From: Elysia marginata
Taxonomy: Eukaryota; Mollusca; Gastropoda; Plakobranchidae
Direction of reading: 5' to 3'
Length of the DNA: 29,841 nt
Assembly: GCA_019649035.1 (NCBI GenBank)
Contig: BMAT01002848.1
Location: 102,999 to 132,839 of the forward strand
Both the position numbers and the translations under genes were made by a program. The notes below the pieces were generated by a model that had not been told where the DNA came from, ran no database searches, and saw only the letters and a program-made list of their open reading frames with translations. Positions 1 through 10,993 of this stretch are shown here, piece after piece. Position 1 is the stretch's first letter. Each line of letters begins with the position of its first letter.

Positions 1-2065
1 TTTTTTTTTATTGCTACGTTTGTAACATCATATAACGGCATTCTAAATGTCACTTAAATATGTTAAAACATTTTCATATTAATTAAAAACCGCATACGTA
101 GAAGCAATCTACTCTCAAGCACTAAAACTTAGCGTTATTGGAAATACCTAATTCACCATATTGCTTAGCATCACACAGCTTCAACAAAAAGGCCAATTAC
201 CAGCTAATCGGCTTGAACTCCTGAAGAACCAGCTCCAAATTCAAGTCAATCCAACAAACAAATCTGAAACTGCTTTTTAACTAAACCTGAGCTCCAGAAC
301 TACATCGAGTTCGACAAAGATTCGATTCCCAGACCTTTTGATCCGAGAACCGATTGGTTTAACACAAGATTTTGACATCAGGTCTGAGTGCTTAAACAAC
401 TCCCAGTTTTCTCCAACACAAAAGCGAGGAACCTACAAAGAGGCCGATTCTGCCATCTGAGGTGAAAGTTTGTAATGCCTCAAACATCGCTGCCGCGATA
501 ATTTTTAAGACAAAATGTCAATATCTGCCTATTTTGTTAGAAGAGATTTTTTGGAACCTCTCACCGATAAAATTATCAATAACATAGACAGCGCGTTATA
601 AATGCTCTCTGCAGCAACTGCAGTGGTGTGTCTTGACAACGAAACAACAGTGCTTCATTATAATTATTATTGTGTGTGTGTGTGTGTAATTTTTACTGGT
701 GTACAATTGAATTGAGTGGCAGTGTGAAATGCTTTTACTTAGTTGTTTGATAGAATTTAAGTGCACAAGTTATCATTAGCTTTCGACGGGTTTTGTTGTT
801 TTTGTATTGTCTGTAGTTTTATTAGATATGAATTAAGACTATGGCTATATGCATCTGTCGTTTTCGACATATACCTGGCTTGGATAAATATCTGTTTTCC
901 TAATATTGTTATGCTGAAATTAAGGTCTTCTCTGGTTTTCTTAAGAGTTAAAGATGTGGGGAAACTGTAAATATGCTAAGACAATATATCTCCAAAGATT
1001 TAACTTTTTGGAAGCGTTGATTACTAGCGGACATTGATAATTCAAAGTTAAATTACAAGCACTTTCCCAACTGAAGTGCATAGATTTGGTGAGTCGGCCT
1101 CCAACGTTTACCTCTTTTTTTTCTTTTCTTTTTTCGTCCGGTGGAAGTTCTTTTTTTTTCTTAGGCACTGAGTCTCAGACTGGTATTTTTGTTTGTACTG
1201 TTGATGCTTGGTTCCAACATAAATAAAGATGAATGTCATTTTCTTGCGTTCGCCTTGGCGAGTCTCTGTTATCTGTACATGTACTTATGATATAACTGGT
1301 AACTTTCGTCCTTGATTTTGCTTAGCCCTACTCTCACCGTTTTTCGTATTTTCAGCGCTTATAGCCTCTACACAATAGTATTTTAGATGTTCTTTAAGGT
1401 GTTTTACAATACAAAGTGGCAAAGCCTGTATTGGTCATTTCAAAGGCTTTCACATGTCGCGTATGCCATTCTAAAGTCAAGCACGGTTTCCGGACAGGAG
1501 ACTGAACAAATTATGTTCCTTTATAATGTACAACCTTTCACATGAGCGCCTCACCATGTAAAAGCAATGGATCATAGTCGGGGCGGTCCGATCATAGTGG
1601 TTTTAACGGTTCGTCACCGATACCTAGCCTTAGAGTAGCATAGTTGTTCACGAGTCGTGTGAATTGACCAAATTAATTCGTTTACTGTCAGAACAAAATA
1701 AAAAAGCAGCGCTCTTATTGATGTGCAACATTAAAAGGCGTTGAAGACTGTAAATCACACGCCATGATTAATGTTTCTCTGTATGTCTGGCTTAGGGTTC
1801 TTGTACAGGTAATAACTTTTTACAAATCTTTCCAAAAGTTGTCGACGAATGAGCCGAAAATATTGGTGTTTCCGACGTTTTCCCTGGTATAATTCGTGCA
1901 CATGAAACATTCAAAATGGTTTTCAGTGTTTGAAATCTATACACCCACGACTTTGGTTCTAATGAAACATCAAGCCGTGTATGGGTAGAGATATTCTCTA
2001 TATATGGAAAAGAGGAATTTTCGCTAAGCGTTACAGGTACGGTTCGAAAATGGCTAAAAAAGTCG
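1..2065. other. Non-coding AT-rich flank
   Basis: No gene recognised. It contains a T-run at the very start, a (TG)n run and an AATAAA near 1221 without an assignable gene. The stretch 178-462 has a vaguely coding look in two frames (see findings) but no identifiable homology. Confidence 0.6.
672..688. repeat. (TG)n microsatellite
   Basis: Short perfect GT dinucleotide run. A similar shorter run lies near 4296-4310 and another at the window's right end. Confidence 0.9.
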
Positions 2066-2290
2066 CCAAATTGTGTTCATTTTTCCAGTGACAAGCACTA
2101 TCATATGAAATCATAGATAATATAATTTTTTTCCTTTTTTTTTTCAATATATATGCTGTTAAAAAAAACGACTTATTTTGTGTTCATCATTCCAGGGACA
2201 TGCACCATCACATGAATTCATAGAGAATATAATTTTTGTTTCCCTTTTTTTCAATATTACATGCTTTTGAAAATAAACGCCTTATTTTGT
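2066..2290. repeat. Tandem duplication, period about 107 bp
   Basis: TGTGTTCAT..TTCCAG..ACA.GCAC.ATCA.ATGAA.TCATAGA.AATATAATTTTT recurs at 2073 and 2180, and CTTATTTTGT at 2172 and 2281, giving about two copies. Copies differ at scattered sites, so it is not recent. Confidence 0.75.
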
Positions 2291-4904
2291 AGGGAAGAGA
2301 GAGTAGAACTAGCGTAGCGAGGGAATGAGAAAGCGAAGTCGCTTTACGATAAACTGGAACAAAAACTTTGCAAAAGGGCTATATCTACATCTAAGTCAAG
2401 AGAATCTTGAGGTAGAAACTTATGATTTAAAGCCAAAAGAGAAGGTATGAAGGAAGAGGCAGACACACACGTATAAACAGAGATTTTAAGAGAGCAAAAA
2501 AGAGAGATAGACGTGTCTTAGGATATAGAAAAGGATAAAACGTTTATAGAAAGATTTTTTTAAATATAAAGAGAAGAAGTCTGGAGGAAATTCGAAGACA
2601 CAATTAAACAGTTAGAAGGTTGGCTTAAGGAAAGAAAAAGACAAATTCGATGTAGATGAATAAATACAATTAATAAAGATAACAAGAAAGAAAAAGAACT
2701 TTTTAATCTGAGGTGGGTCCATTCTTGTATTCTTTACTCAAACCCGTGAAATCGCGGGTACTATACAAGTTGTTGGACAAAAGTAGTAATTGAAAGTAGT
2801 AACTTGGTGGCGAACTTTTATATGAGGTCTTTGGCAAGCAGCTATAAACGCTGCCTTTCCTAAAAGTCGCACTTGAAGTCACAAAATTCCTTAATTGGAC
2901 AAAAATTAGTGATTGTAGCTAAACAATTCTCTATTTTCTGAGGATGCAATAAACACTTCTCGTTAACGGAAATGTTACTTTACCTCTTTAGTCTAAAACC
3001 CTGCATTGACCATTTTCAGTTCGAGCCAGGATGTCCGTTACATGAAGATGACTTGGAAATTAGTTTCTTCATTATTATTGAAGCGTAGCTGACACCGTGG
3101 ACAGAATCATAATAATATTATATGTCTGCTCGATTTTGCGAGTTTTCGTTCATTCTCAATGTCATAAGCGATTTTGAAAGGAATTATTTAGAGGAAGTAA
3201 TGGCTTATCGTCTTTTACAAGGCTGCTTCCACTAAGGCAATAGGTCAATAAACATTAAAAATTTTTTTATATACACTAAAACTGCGCTTTTCGTAGAACT
3301 GCACTCTGTGGGCAGCCTACGTATTCAATGAGTTCAAGGCAGACCCTGTGTGTCCCAACCGGTGGCATAATTTAGTTTTAACATCGAACAAAGAAAAATA
3401 TACAAAGCATATTGTAATAAAAGATTTTCCTTTTTTTTTGTTTACAAACGTGTCACTTACTTTCAGGTTTTAAAACTCCATATAATATATAAGCTTTTTA
3501 GGTCGCTTTGAGACAGGTAAATAATGTTTGGGTTAGGGTTTGTGCCGCCTCTATCAAAGACATGGCGGGCAGTTTACCGTAACTTGCTCTGTACAACTCT
3601 ACTTTTCTCAGCAAACGGAATCTGATTTCCGTTCTTTTTCCAAGTCACTTGTGTTAATTTTTCTATGATAAAAGACTTGTTTCAGAAGCAGAACCTCGGC
3701 AGAACATAGGGCATGTTTTCTTTTCTATTGTTCTCTTTATTGAACCACTCACCAGACCACGATCACACAACAGCCTGGTCTCTGAGTCTGTGCTGATAGA
3801 GTCGGACGGGACTCATGTCTACCACAGCTTCGTTTCGTTTCATGCCTCAAATCTCAATCGACAAACATGTTTTTACACCAATTCTATAATCATTAATCCC
3901 TTAAAAGCTCTCCTGTTCGCTCTTTTGCTCAGTTTCTTCTGTATTTCCATTCTTGTCCCTTTTTTTCTTAAATCTTCTAACTTTTTCTTGTTTCTCATTA
4001 AACTTTCCGTAAATTTGTTTTGCTTTGATTCAGTCAGTTTTTCCAAACACGAATTTTCGCTTTCTTCAACAAAAAGGACTTCGCGACGGAGAGAAGAAGA
4101 AAAAGTTTAATGTAAAATAGAATAGTTGGTTACATATTTAAACTGGGTAATAAAGGAATTTTTTCTCTTCTTCTTCTGCCATTGATCTGCTGTCCACCTC
4201 TAGAGTACTATCACAGATTTTTCCTTATTAAGGATTATACAGTTTTGCATCTATGGTTTTTTTTTCTTTCAAACTGGCTGACTGATGGAGTAATTATGTG
4301 TGTGTGTGTTTGTTCGGGGGTAGATATTCCAGACTCGTATCGTCCATGGAAAATATAACTCCTTGTGGCTTTGATTTTGTGAGTATGGAATTTTCATGCG
4401 TTAATGTATATTTATGTTGTTGTTTAATAGCTCATGTTCCATTGTGACTTTTTCTGTGCGACTTGTTTGCTGCAATATCTGCCTGCTAGACTTTCGACCA
4501 TTTTTGTAACTCTGCTTGTTTTGTAATCACAGTTACAGATCGGCTTTATGTCAACATTATACATTTCGCATTTTGTAGTTGGGTTCCAAACTGTGGGTGC
4601 TGTTCAATCATGGATTCTGACGAGAAGTTTGTAGCCTTTTTTCCTCCAGATTACTGGGGTCTGTTTTAATGTTTCTGTTTAGGAATGATGTGACCAGAAG
4701 GAAAGGTTTCTATTTAAACCTATTGTTCTCTAATCTGGAAAAGCTTTTAATTACGAATATGATAAGGGCTTTTAGTGGCGCTGCTCTGTGGCGACACAGT
4801 TACGCTGAGTAACTAAGACAAATTTCCCGAAAGGGATTAATATAGTGTATAAAAAAAATGTATAAAATGAAAAGGGACCAAGAAAGCTTCGTATGTATGT
4901 CAAT
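2291..4904. other. Non-coding AT-rich stretch
   Basis: Includes a purine-rich part (about 2290-2700) and T-rich parts. An open frame at 3790-4110 starts at GTG with no internal Met and no domain, so it is not called. Nothing else supported. Confidence 0.6.
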
Positions 4905-5840
4905 TCCTCGCGATAAAAAAGAGTTTAATTTTGCAACTTTTTTATATTTTCACCTTTCTTGATAAGCTTTTAACAATGAGCATAAACTTACAAATTATAA
5001 ATTCATCTTTGCTTGACTTCTTAACGTCTAGACTGAAGCATGTCCAGTTACCGTTACATCAGGTTCCGTTGTATTTGACAATGGGGTCTCCCAAGTCCCC
5101 TGGTTTGTGTATCAGATACACTAATGACTAAAGAAGTTTGTATCCCGTGACTAAATTTATAAAGCTTGCTTCTGACTTCACTATTCAAGGTCTCTTATCA
5201 GATTCAGTAGATCATTACCTCAGAAATACATAGCTTTTCAATTTCGCCCCAGTAAATCTATCTTTTATTAAATGTAGCAAAAAAAACAAGAGATAGCTAT
5301 TGACTTCAGAACAAAGAAAAATCCTTTGTTTCCTCTCTACATCAATAATACAATAGTGAGTACGGTTGAGTTATACAAGCATCTTGGGTTGATCATTGAG
5401 AACGCACTAAACTGGAATCCACACACTTATGAAAGTTGTAAAAAGAAACAAAAATCTTTATTTTCTTCACACACCAAAATCAATTCGCTAAGTGTTAACT
5501 TTGAAATACACCTTTTATTTTAAACGGCTACATAATTGTTGAAAGCGGCTTAACATTTAATGTTCAATGTTAGGGGTCGTCTATAATGTACCAAGACATA
5601 GAAAAAATTAACCGTCTGAATAGAAAATTTGAGATAAAAAAGAAAAGAAAACTGCCACTCTCTGTTAAAAAACAGGCTGTAAATAAAGTCAAAACTATTG
5701 TAAATATACAACCCATTCTTTAAAAACAGAGTTTCTCACATCATGTCGCAGTTGGAAAATTATAAAACAAAAACCAAAAACTGAAAGATGTTAGAAATCA
5801 TTTGTTCCCTTATCTTCTCTGCTAATGAGAAGATGCTCTT
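4905..5840 (+). pseudogene. Decayed non-LTR retrotransposon reverse transcriptase
   Basis: Fragments in several frames line up in the order of a LINE reverse transcriptase: KEFNFATFL near 4918, FLDKLLTMSINLQIINSSLL then DFLTSRLKHVQL (about 4958-5060), GSPKSPGLCIRYTND (5090-5131; usually GxPQGxxLSPxLYxxYTND), KLASDFTIQGLLSDS (about 5161-5208) where the catalytic F-A-D-D has become L-A-S-D, EIAIDFRTKKNPLFPLYINN, YKHLGLIIENALNWNPH (5374-5430; the YLGV...LNW motif), and a C-terminal KSFVPLSSLL at about 5799. Frameshifts and stops between blocks and the lost aspartate show it is dead. The arrangement recalls CR1/L2/Rex-like LINEs, but the clade is not certain. No endonuclease was recognised upstream. 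Confidence 0.8.
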
Positions 5841-6661
5841 AAATACTAACAGAGCTCGATGGCTTCAGTTTTACTTTTGTAAAACTATTTTTGTCTATTG
5901 TTTTTTTTTTAATTTCCTATGCCTTAACTTTTCTTTTAGAAGAAAATAAAGTGTAATAAGTAGAAGTGTATAATATAAATATATTTATGTATGGGATTGT
6001 ATGTACCAGAACATTGTCCAAAACAATTTTACCACTCAGATAGATCAAAATGCCCTGTCTAAACTTATCTGAAAAGTTTCTCTCGACTTTAACTTTAAGT
6101 TTCCCGATGCCTGAATTAATCAACTTCAGTGCATTGTTGTGAGTGTGGTTTATTTTTTATTTGATGATCGTCTCTTTGTTTATGTTCCTCCATACAACAC
6201 AGAAATAAAATAAAAAGCATTCATTGTAAAAACTATCAAAATTGGCTGGCTCGCATTTAATCAAAAAATCTTATTAAAAAAAAACAGAAAGTAAGCTTCA
6301 AAGTTCAACTGCTGTATCATTGTTTGGAACTTTCCCATAAATTGTAAAAACTCTACACTGAAAATTCCTCAGGTCCCAAACTCTTGTGGATAGTAGACAA
6401 AGGACATCCTTACACATTGGAATTGGTTTTAGTTTTCGTTTATTGGCTCTGATATACAGAACGATGACTTTGTATACATCGACACGGCAGAAAAATAGCT
6501 GTAAAAGATTGTCGACAGAAAGAATACCTCTAAAAGAATGTCATACAATGTTCAGGAATTAGAATTTTTAAAATTATCTTTAAAAAGTATTCATGCTCTC
6601 CTTGAACATTTTTTGTGAACGCGGAAATGTTTTAATAAATGGGATCTTTCTTACTTAGTTT
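5841..6661. other. Non-coding AT-rich stretch between the LINE remnant and the MITE-like element
   Basis: Nothing recognised. Part of it could be the decayed 3' end of the LINE, but no tail or boundary is visible. Confidence 0.55.
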
Positions 6662-7279
6662 AAGGTGAGTTTACACGGTAACATTCAGAACACAAATCAG
6701 AATGATATTTTCTCGGTGGAATCCGAACGAAAATTTCTATTCTCATTTCGCCCACTTTAGGGAAGCTCTTACGGGGCAGAAACAAATAAACGAAACGAAG
6801 TTCAAGCCACGCCTAGATCTAAAATTGAAGTCTCATCTAGCCCTGAATCTTCTGCGTCAACTACATCCAGATCCATCTCTCGATTTCAGAAATATTGCAC
6901 GATTCCCGCAAGTCTGGCTTTACATTCAAAACAATATGCTTACTACTATTTTCTTTTAGAAGACTGGCATTTTCTTTTTATGTGTGGATATCAGAAGCAA
7001 AACCAGGCCTGATTTATTGGTGAAACAAACCGCCATTTTGTTGGAAAAATTTAGAGTTCGAGATGATTATCCATCTTACAATACATTGCACGTTCTGATT
7101 CTCCCAAACAAATTAATTAGAAATCTTACTAGTTGCAGATTTTGGGTGGGAATCTACCGAAAAATCAGAACGGAATGGAAGTTCCGGGGATGATCTACTC
7201 GTTCGAGAGGTCTATAAATTTGAGTTCTGATTTCGATTCCGATTTGGTATGCCATTTCAGGAAGGTGTAAATCCATCTT
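6662..7279. mobile_element. MITE-like element with terminal inverted repeats
   Basis: The left end AAGGTGAGTTTACAC (6662-6676) and the reverse complement of the right end, AAGATGGATTTACAC (7265-7279), match at 12 of 15 positions. Subterminal blocks AACACAAATCAGAAT and ATACCAAATCGGAAT also match in inverted orientation. TACTTA sits directly outside both ends (6652-6657 and 7280-7285), consistent with an eroded target-site duplication. At 618 bp without a transposase it would be non-autonomous. Short ORFs inside (near 6702 and 6984) show no known domain. The superfamily is unassigned. Confidence 0.5.
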
Positions 7280-7584
7280 TACTTATAGTTATGAGTATTT
7301 TTATCTTCAAACATGAGAGCTAAATAAAAATTTTTAAAAACGTGGTTGAAGTATAAAATCCGCCCTTTTGGGGGGATATTTCCTTTGGCCAAGCCACTAC
7401 TTTGGTAGTAAATTTAAAGTTCAACTTGCACAAACTGGATGGTGACGAAAGAGGAGGCTGTAGAGAGCTGAACAGAAAGAATTGGAGAGATGTTGGGATG
7501 GGAGTGAAGAAGAAAAAAACAAAGAGAAAAGCAGGCTTTCAAGTTTGATAGGTTTCTCACGGTTATCTTTCTTGGATAATTGGC

Positions 7585-7675
7585 TCCTCATGATGTAGTG
7601 GTAGAGGTCAGCTTAATCTAAATGTAGGCCTATGCTGTAAGCAAGCAAAATATGAAAGTTCAATCCTTAGAAGAC
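7585..7675 (+). mobile_element. Possible degenerate tRNA-derived SINE head
   Basis: TGATGTAGTGGTAGAGG (7591-7607) resembles a tRNA A box and AGTTCAATCC (7657-7666) a weakened B box, about 50 bases apart. No tail or target-site duplication was found. Speculative. Confidence 0.25.
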
Positions 7676-10020
7676 AAACCGAATGGCCAAGAAACTGCAG
7701 CAATCGATAACAGCTGTGCAGCACAGTCCTTACCGAGACTAGATCTAGATCTAAACCGTTAAGGGATATCTGATTTATTTCCAGACTGCTTGATTCGCTT
7801 TTTGCTTTAGCACAAAATCACTAAAACGGGTGCATACAGAATGTTGGTTCTATTAATGTCACGTTCCCTGCTTTACGGGGTTTTTTCTGTTCTATCTTTT
7901 TTTCTGTGTGTGCTTCTGTTGGCAGTTTTGACGTCTAAAATTTACATAGTGCAGAGATTTATGAAAACCATAAAAAGACCAAGTTGAACGCTTCGCACTT
8001 AGGCCTAATGTTAATGTTTACTTCTAAAGATATTTTACTTGATACTCGTGATATTTAAGTATTACATGCATCGACGTACAAGACTTGAAACATTATTACG
8101 GTATGGTTTAACAAAGAAAAAGATCTTTAGTAATACATCTATTTATGTATCTTCTATTTGTCTACTTACCTATCTATAGATCGATTTGTGTATATTTGCT
8201 TCTTTAAATCGCATTTTCAAAGGTGCACATTAGCTGTCTACTTAAATAATTGTTCAAATATATATAGTAAATTAGGATGGCCATCGATTTTACCGTGCAT
8301 TTGGTAAATTTTAATAGTTTCTCAGTATCTTCAAATATGGCTGCCTATCTATCAATCTAAAAGCTTATGTATCAATTATGCTAATTTATAGTGCCATACA
8401 ATGATCATTAAGTTGGGTGCATGGAAATTTTCAAGGGTCACGTTGTTCTAGACAGGATAAATTAAGCAAACTCTCCTAGGTTTGCTATGCTTCATTTTAG
8501 TTAACCAGAACCTTTTTTTTATAATTCTATTATGTCTCTGGCTTGACATAACCTACCAGCTCTAACCCGTATGCATCCAAATTAGCATTGACACGTTACA
8601 ATTTACATCACTAGCTGATCCTAGCTCGGTTTTCTGACAGCAAAAGTAATCAGTCCATTCCTTTCGTTTCCCCATTGAAGTATACAAAGATTAACCTAGG
8701 AAAAGAAAAATAAAAAAAAAATAAATATTTCGTTCCATGAAAGGTTCAAGCACAGGATAGGGGAGGGACATTGGATTTACCTTCTTCATGCATGCCTGAT
8801 ACCAAGTCCGCAGCTCAGAGCGTTCGATCTATCGGCAATCAATAATGAATAGGCCTGGCAGTAGGAGATCGATTCATCCAATGCCTTATGTCAGGCCTGG
8901 ACAGCCGTATCATTAAGTGTGAAGGTGGGGAGGTTTTTTTTTCATGCCCTTCACTGTTAACTGTAGGCTGGAGCTTTCAGCGTCTTAGCAACGTAAACGG
9001 AAAATCTCAGAGGAATAATATCGTTATCACAGGTAGGACAAAGTTGACAAGTTGTTATACTCTTCATTCTGAGTTGCCATCGAGCTGACGGGGTTTCCTG
9101 AGATCCAAAAAGGTTGGTATAGTTTGCATTTTATTTTTAATAAATAATTTTGAGAAACAAAATAACTGATAGCAAGACTAACACTTTGTGTTTGTCCATT
9201 GTACCGATAAAAAATAGTTAAATAATAACGCTTGGAGGAAAAAATTGTTTTTTGATTGCGATATTTTAAGGAAATGTTCAATGCACCGTTATGTAGATTA
9301 AGGTACGAAAAGTGGGTTAATCGGAGGTCTTATAAATAAAGAAACTGGGTGCTTTCCATGCACATGTTCCCATTTAGCCTTTTTTCCTGTCCGAGTATAT
9401 GTCGATTTAAGACTGAGAAAAGAAAGAAAACTTTTGAAGTTTATTTTCGTAACCTTCAAAGTTCTTTATTGTTATGATATTTCATGCTTCGGTTTCAAAC
9501 CATGGCGACTATTATTTTTTCCTTTTTTTTCGACCTATGCATCTCCTATTGCTCAACTGCACTAGTTCTTATATCAATTTCTTTTGAGAGGGCTTAAAGC
9601 TGTCGTTTTATAATGCGATGAAAATTATCTTCGTTGTTTCAAACAAAACCAAATGTTGACAGAGATAGTTCTCATCGTTTACGTTACCAGTTTCCTAATT
9701 GATTCATTAAATACAAGGAGCTGCTATTTGTTGCGGCTTATAACGTATTTTTTATCTGGCCCATTCAAATCATAATTAATATAAACTCTATGTAATTGAT
9801 TTTTCTGACATCCTTAAGCTATGTTGAAACAAAGCAAACCAATAGTTCAGGCTTAAAAAGGAAAAGTTTGCCATTATTGATTTTAATGCCAGGAAATTAG
9901 CGTTCTTTGTATATGGGGATCGACATAGGCACTATGGGTCGCGATGTTTTCAGCCACTTCCACTTAAAGTCTACGTGTAGTCTATCCTTTACATTATTCA
10001 CGCTTATCATATTGTAATTA
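7676..10020. other. Non-coding AT-rich stretch
   Basis: No supported gene. It contains the weak tRNA-like patch at 8811-8880 and AGATCTAGATCT-type palindromic motifs near 7740. Short ORFs (for example 8888-9088) show no domain. Confidence 0.55.
8811..8880 (+). mobile_element. Possible tRNA-like remnant
   Basis: CAGCTCAGAGCG (8811-8822) resembles an A box and AGATCGATTC (8866-8875) a degenerate B box, at tRNA-like spacing. The fold was not verified and no body or tail is evident. Weak. Confidence 0.18.
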
Positions 10021-10450
10021 AGTGTTATCTGAGGAAGTAGCCGATAGCATAGATAGCCTGATCAGGAAAGGGGCGGCAGCACTACTTTGTTTAGTGCGTT
10101 ACTTCAATCGTGTTGGAGGCAAAGTCAACGATCATTCATGTGCTACTCCGAGTTTTCGCAGCACATTTTCCTCTCTCACTCGCCTCATTGGTTCAGTCTT
10201 GACATTATTTGGATAATTTACCGGCGGCTTGCCAATATTTGGATAATTTACGGGCGGCTTCCCGTGTGCACTTAACTGCTTAAGAAAACATTAACTGGAT
10301 TGTCAACAAGGCCCTTCGGCATTGTGTCCACCTGCAGCAGATAACATGTCTCCGCTTAACTGGAAGCTTAATTAATCTGTGTTCCCTGACCAAGACGCGT
10401 GGTATTAGGCACGGTTCCTGTCCAGGGCAATGGCCCTTGATGGTCAAGCG
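10021..10450. other. GC-richer island of unknown nature
   Basis: Base composition is visibly less AT-biased than its surroundings and includes the 30-bp tandem repeat and a CATTGGT (CCAAT-type) motif near 10189. ORFs here lack ATG or domain support. It could be a regulatory region or an old transposon; undecided. Confidence 0.3.
10207..10266. repeat. Tandem repeat, period 30 bp, two copies
   Basis: ATTTGGATAATTTACCGGCG is followed 30 bases later by ATTTGGATAATTTACGGGCG. Each copy continues GGCTTGCC or GGCTTCCC. It sits within a GC-richer island (about 10020-10450) of an otherwise AT-rich flank. Confidence 0.8.
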
Positions 10451-10622
10451 TTAATTTCTTATTACGTGTATTACAGTAACACCTGCGTCTGTCTCTGCTT
10501 CAAATTATGATTCATGATGTGATCTAGTAGAAAATAGACAGTCAGAAGATTTCTCTGTCCGTCTTGCCGTTTGTTTTTCTCTTTATTTCTTTATGTCTAC
10601 CTCTGTCTATTATTGCCTACAT

Positions 10623-10993
10623 ATGTTTTGTGGATTTCTCTCTATATTTAAGTATCTGTACATTATCATTTCAATTTTTTTTCTTCAAACGAAAAGTAAG
10701 GAGTTGTCTAAAATCTGAATGGACCTTGTTGTTTCAACTAATGTTTTGTCTCTTCGTCTCTCTATTTATCTATGTCTTTATTTCCAAAATTTCAATGGTT
10801 CCTCTTACAACAATTAGTAAGGAGTTAACTGAAGTCTGAATGAACTTTGCCGTTGTTTGAACTAATGTTTTGTCTCTTCCTCTATCTATTTATATACCTC
10901 TTTATTTCCAGCATTTCAATGTTTTGTCTTACAACGAATAGCTAGCACTTCTCTCAAAATAATGTGAACGGACTTTGTCTTTGTTTGAATTGA
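10623..10993. repeat. Tandem repeat, three units of about 118-129 bp
   Basis: Units begin with ATGTTTTGT at 10623, 10741 and 10865. Each contains a pyrimidine-rich CTCTxTATTTATxT stretch, ATTTCAAT, a GTAAGGAGTT-like block and a TGAATGxACTTTG block. Units 2 and 3 are closest; unit 1 is more diverged. Confidence 0.8.

Noticed and set aside
3790..4110. 106-codon open frame with a hydrophobic stretch
   Set aside because: Starts at GTG without internal Met; the hydrophobic segment comes from T-rich DNA; no homology recognised.
9925..10010. Possible extra family-B SINE copy (TTCCACTTAAAGTCTAC)
   Set aside because: Only about 17 bases align well; the flanks fall to near-random similarity.
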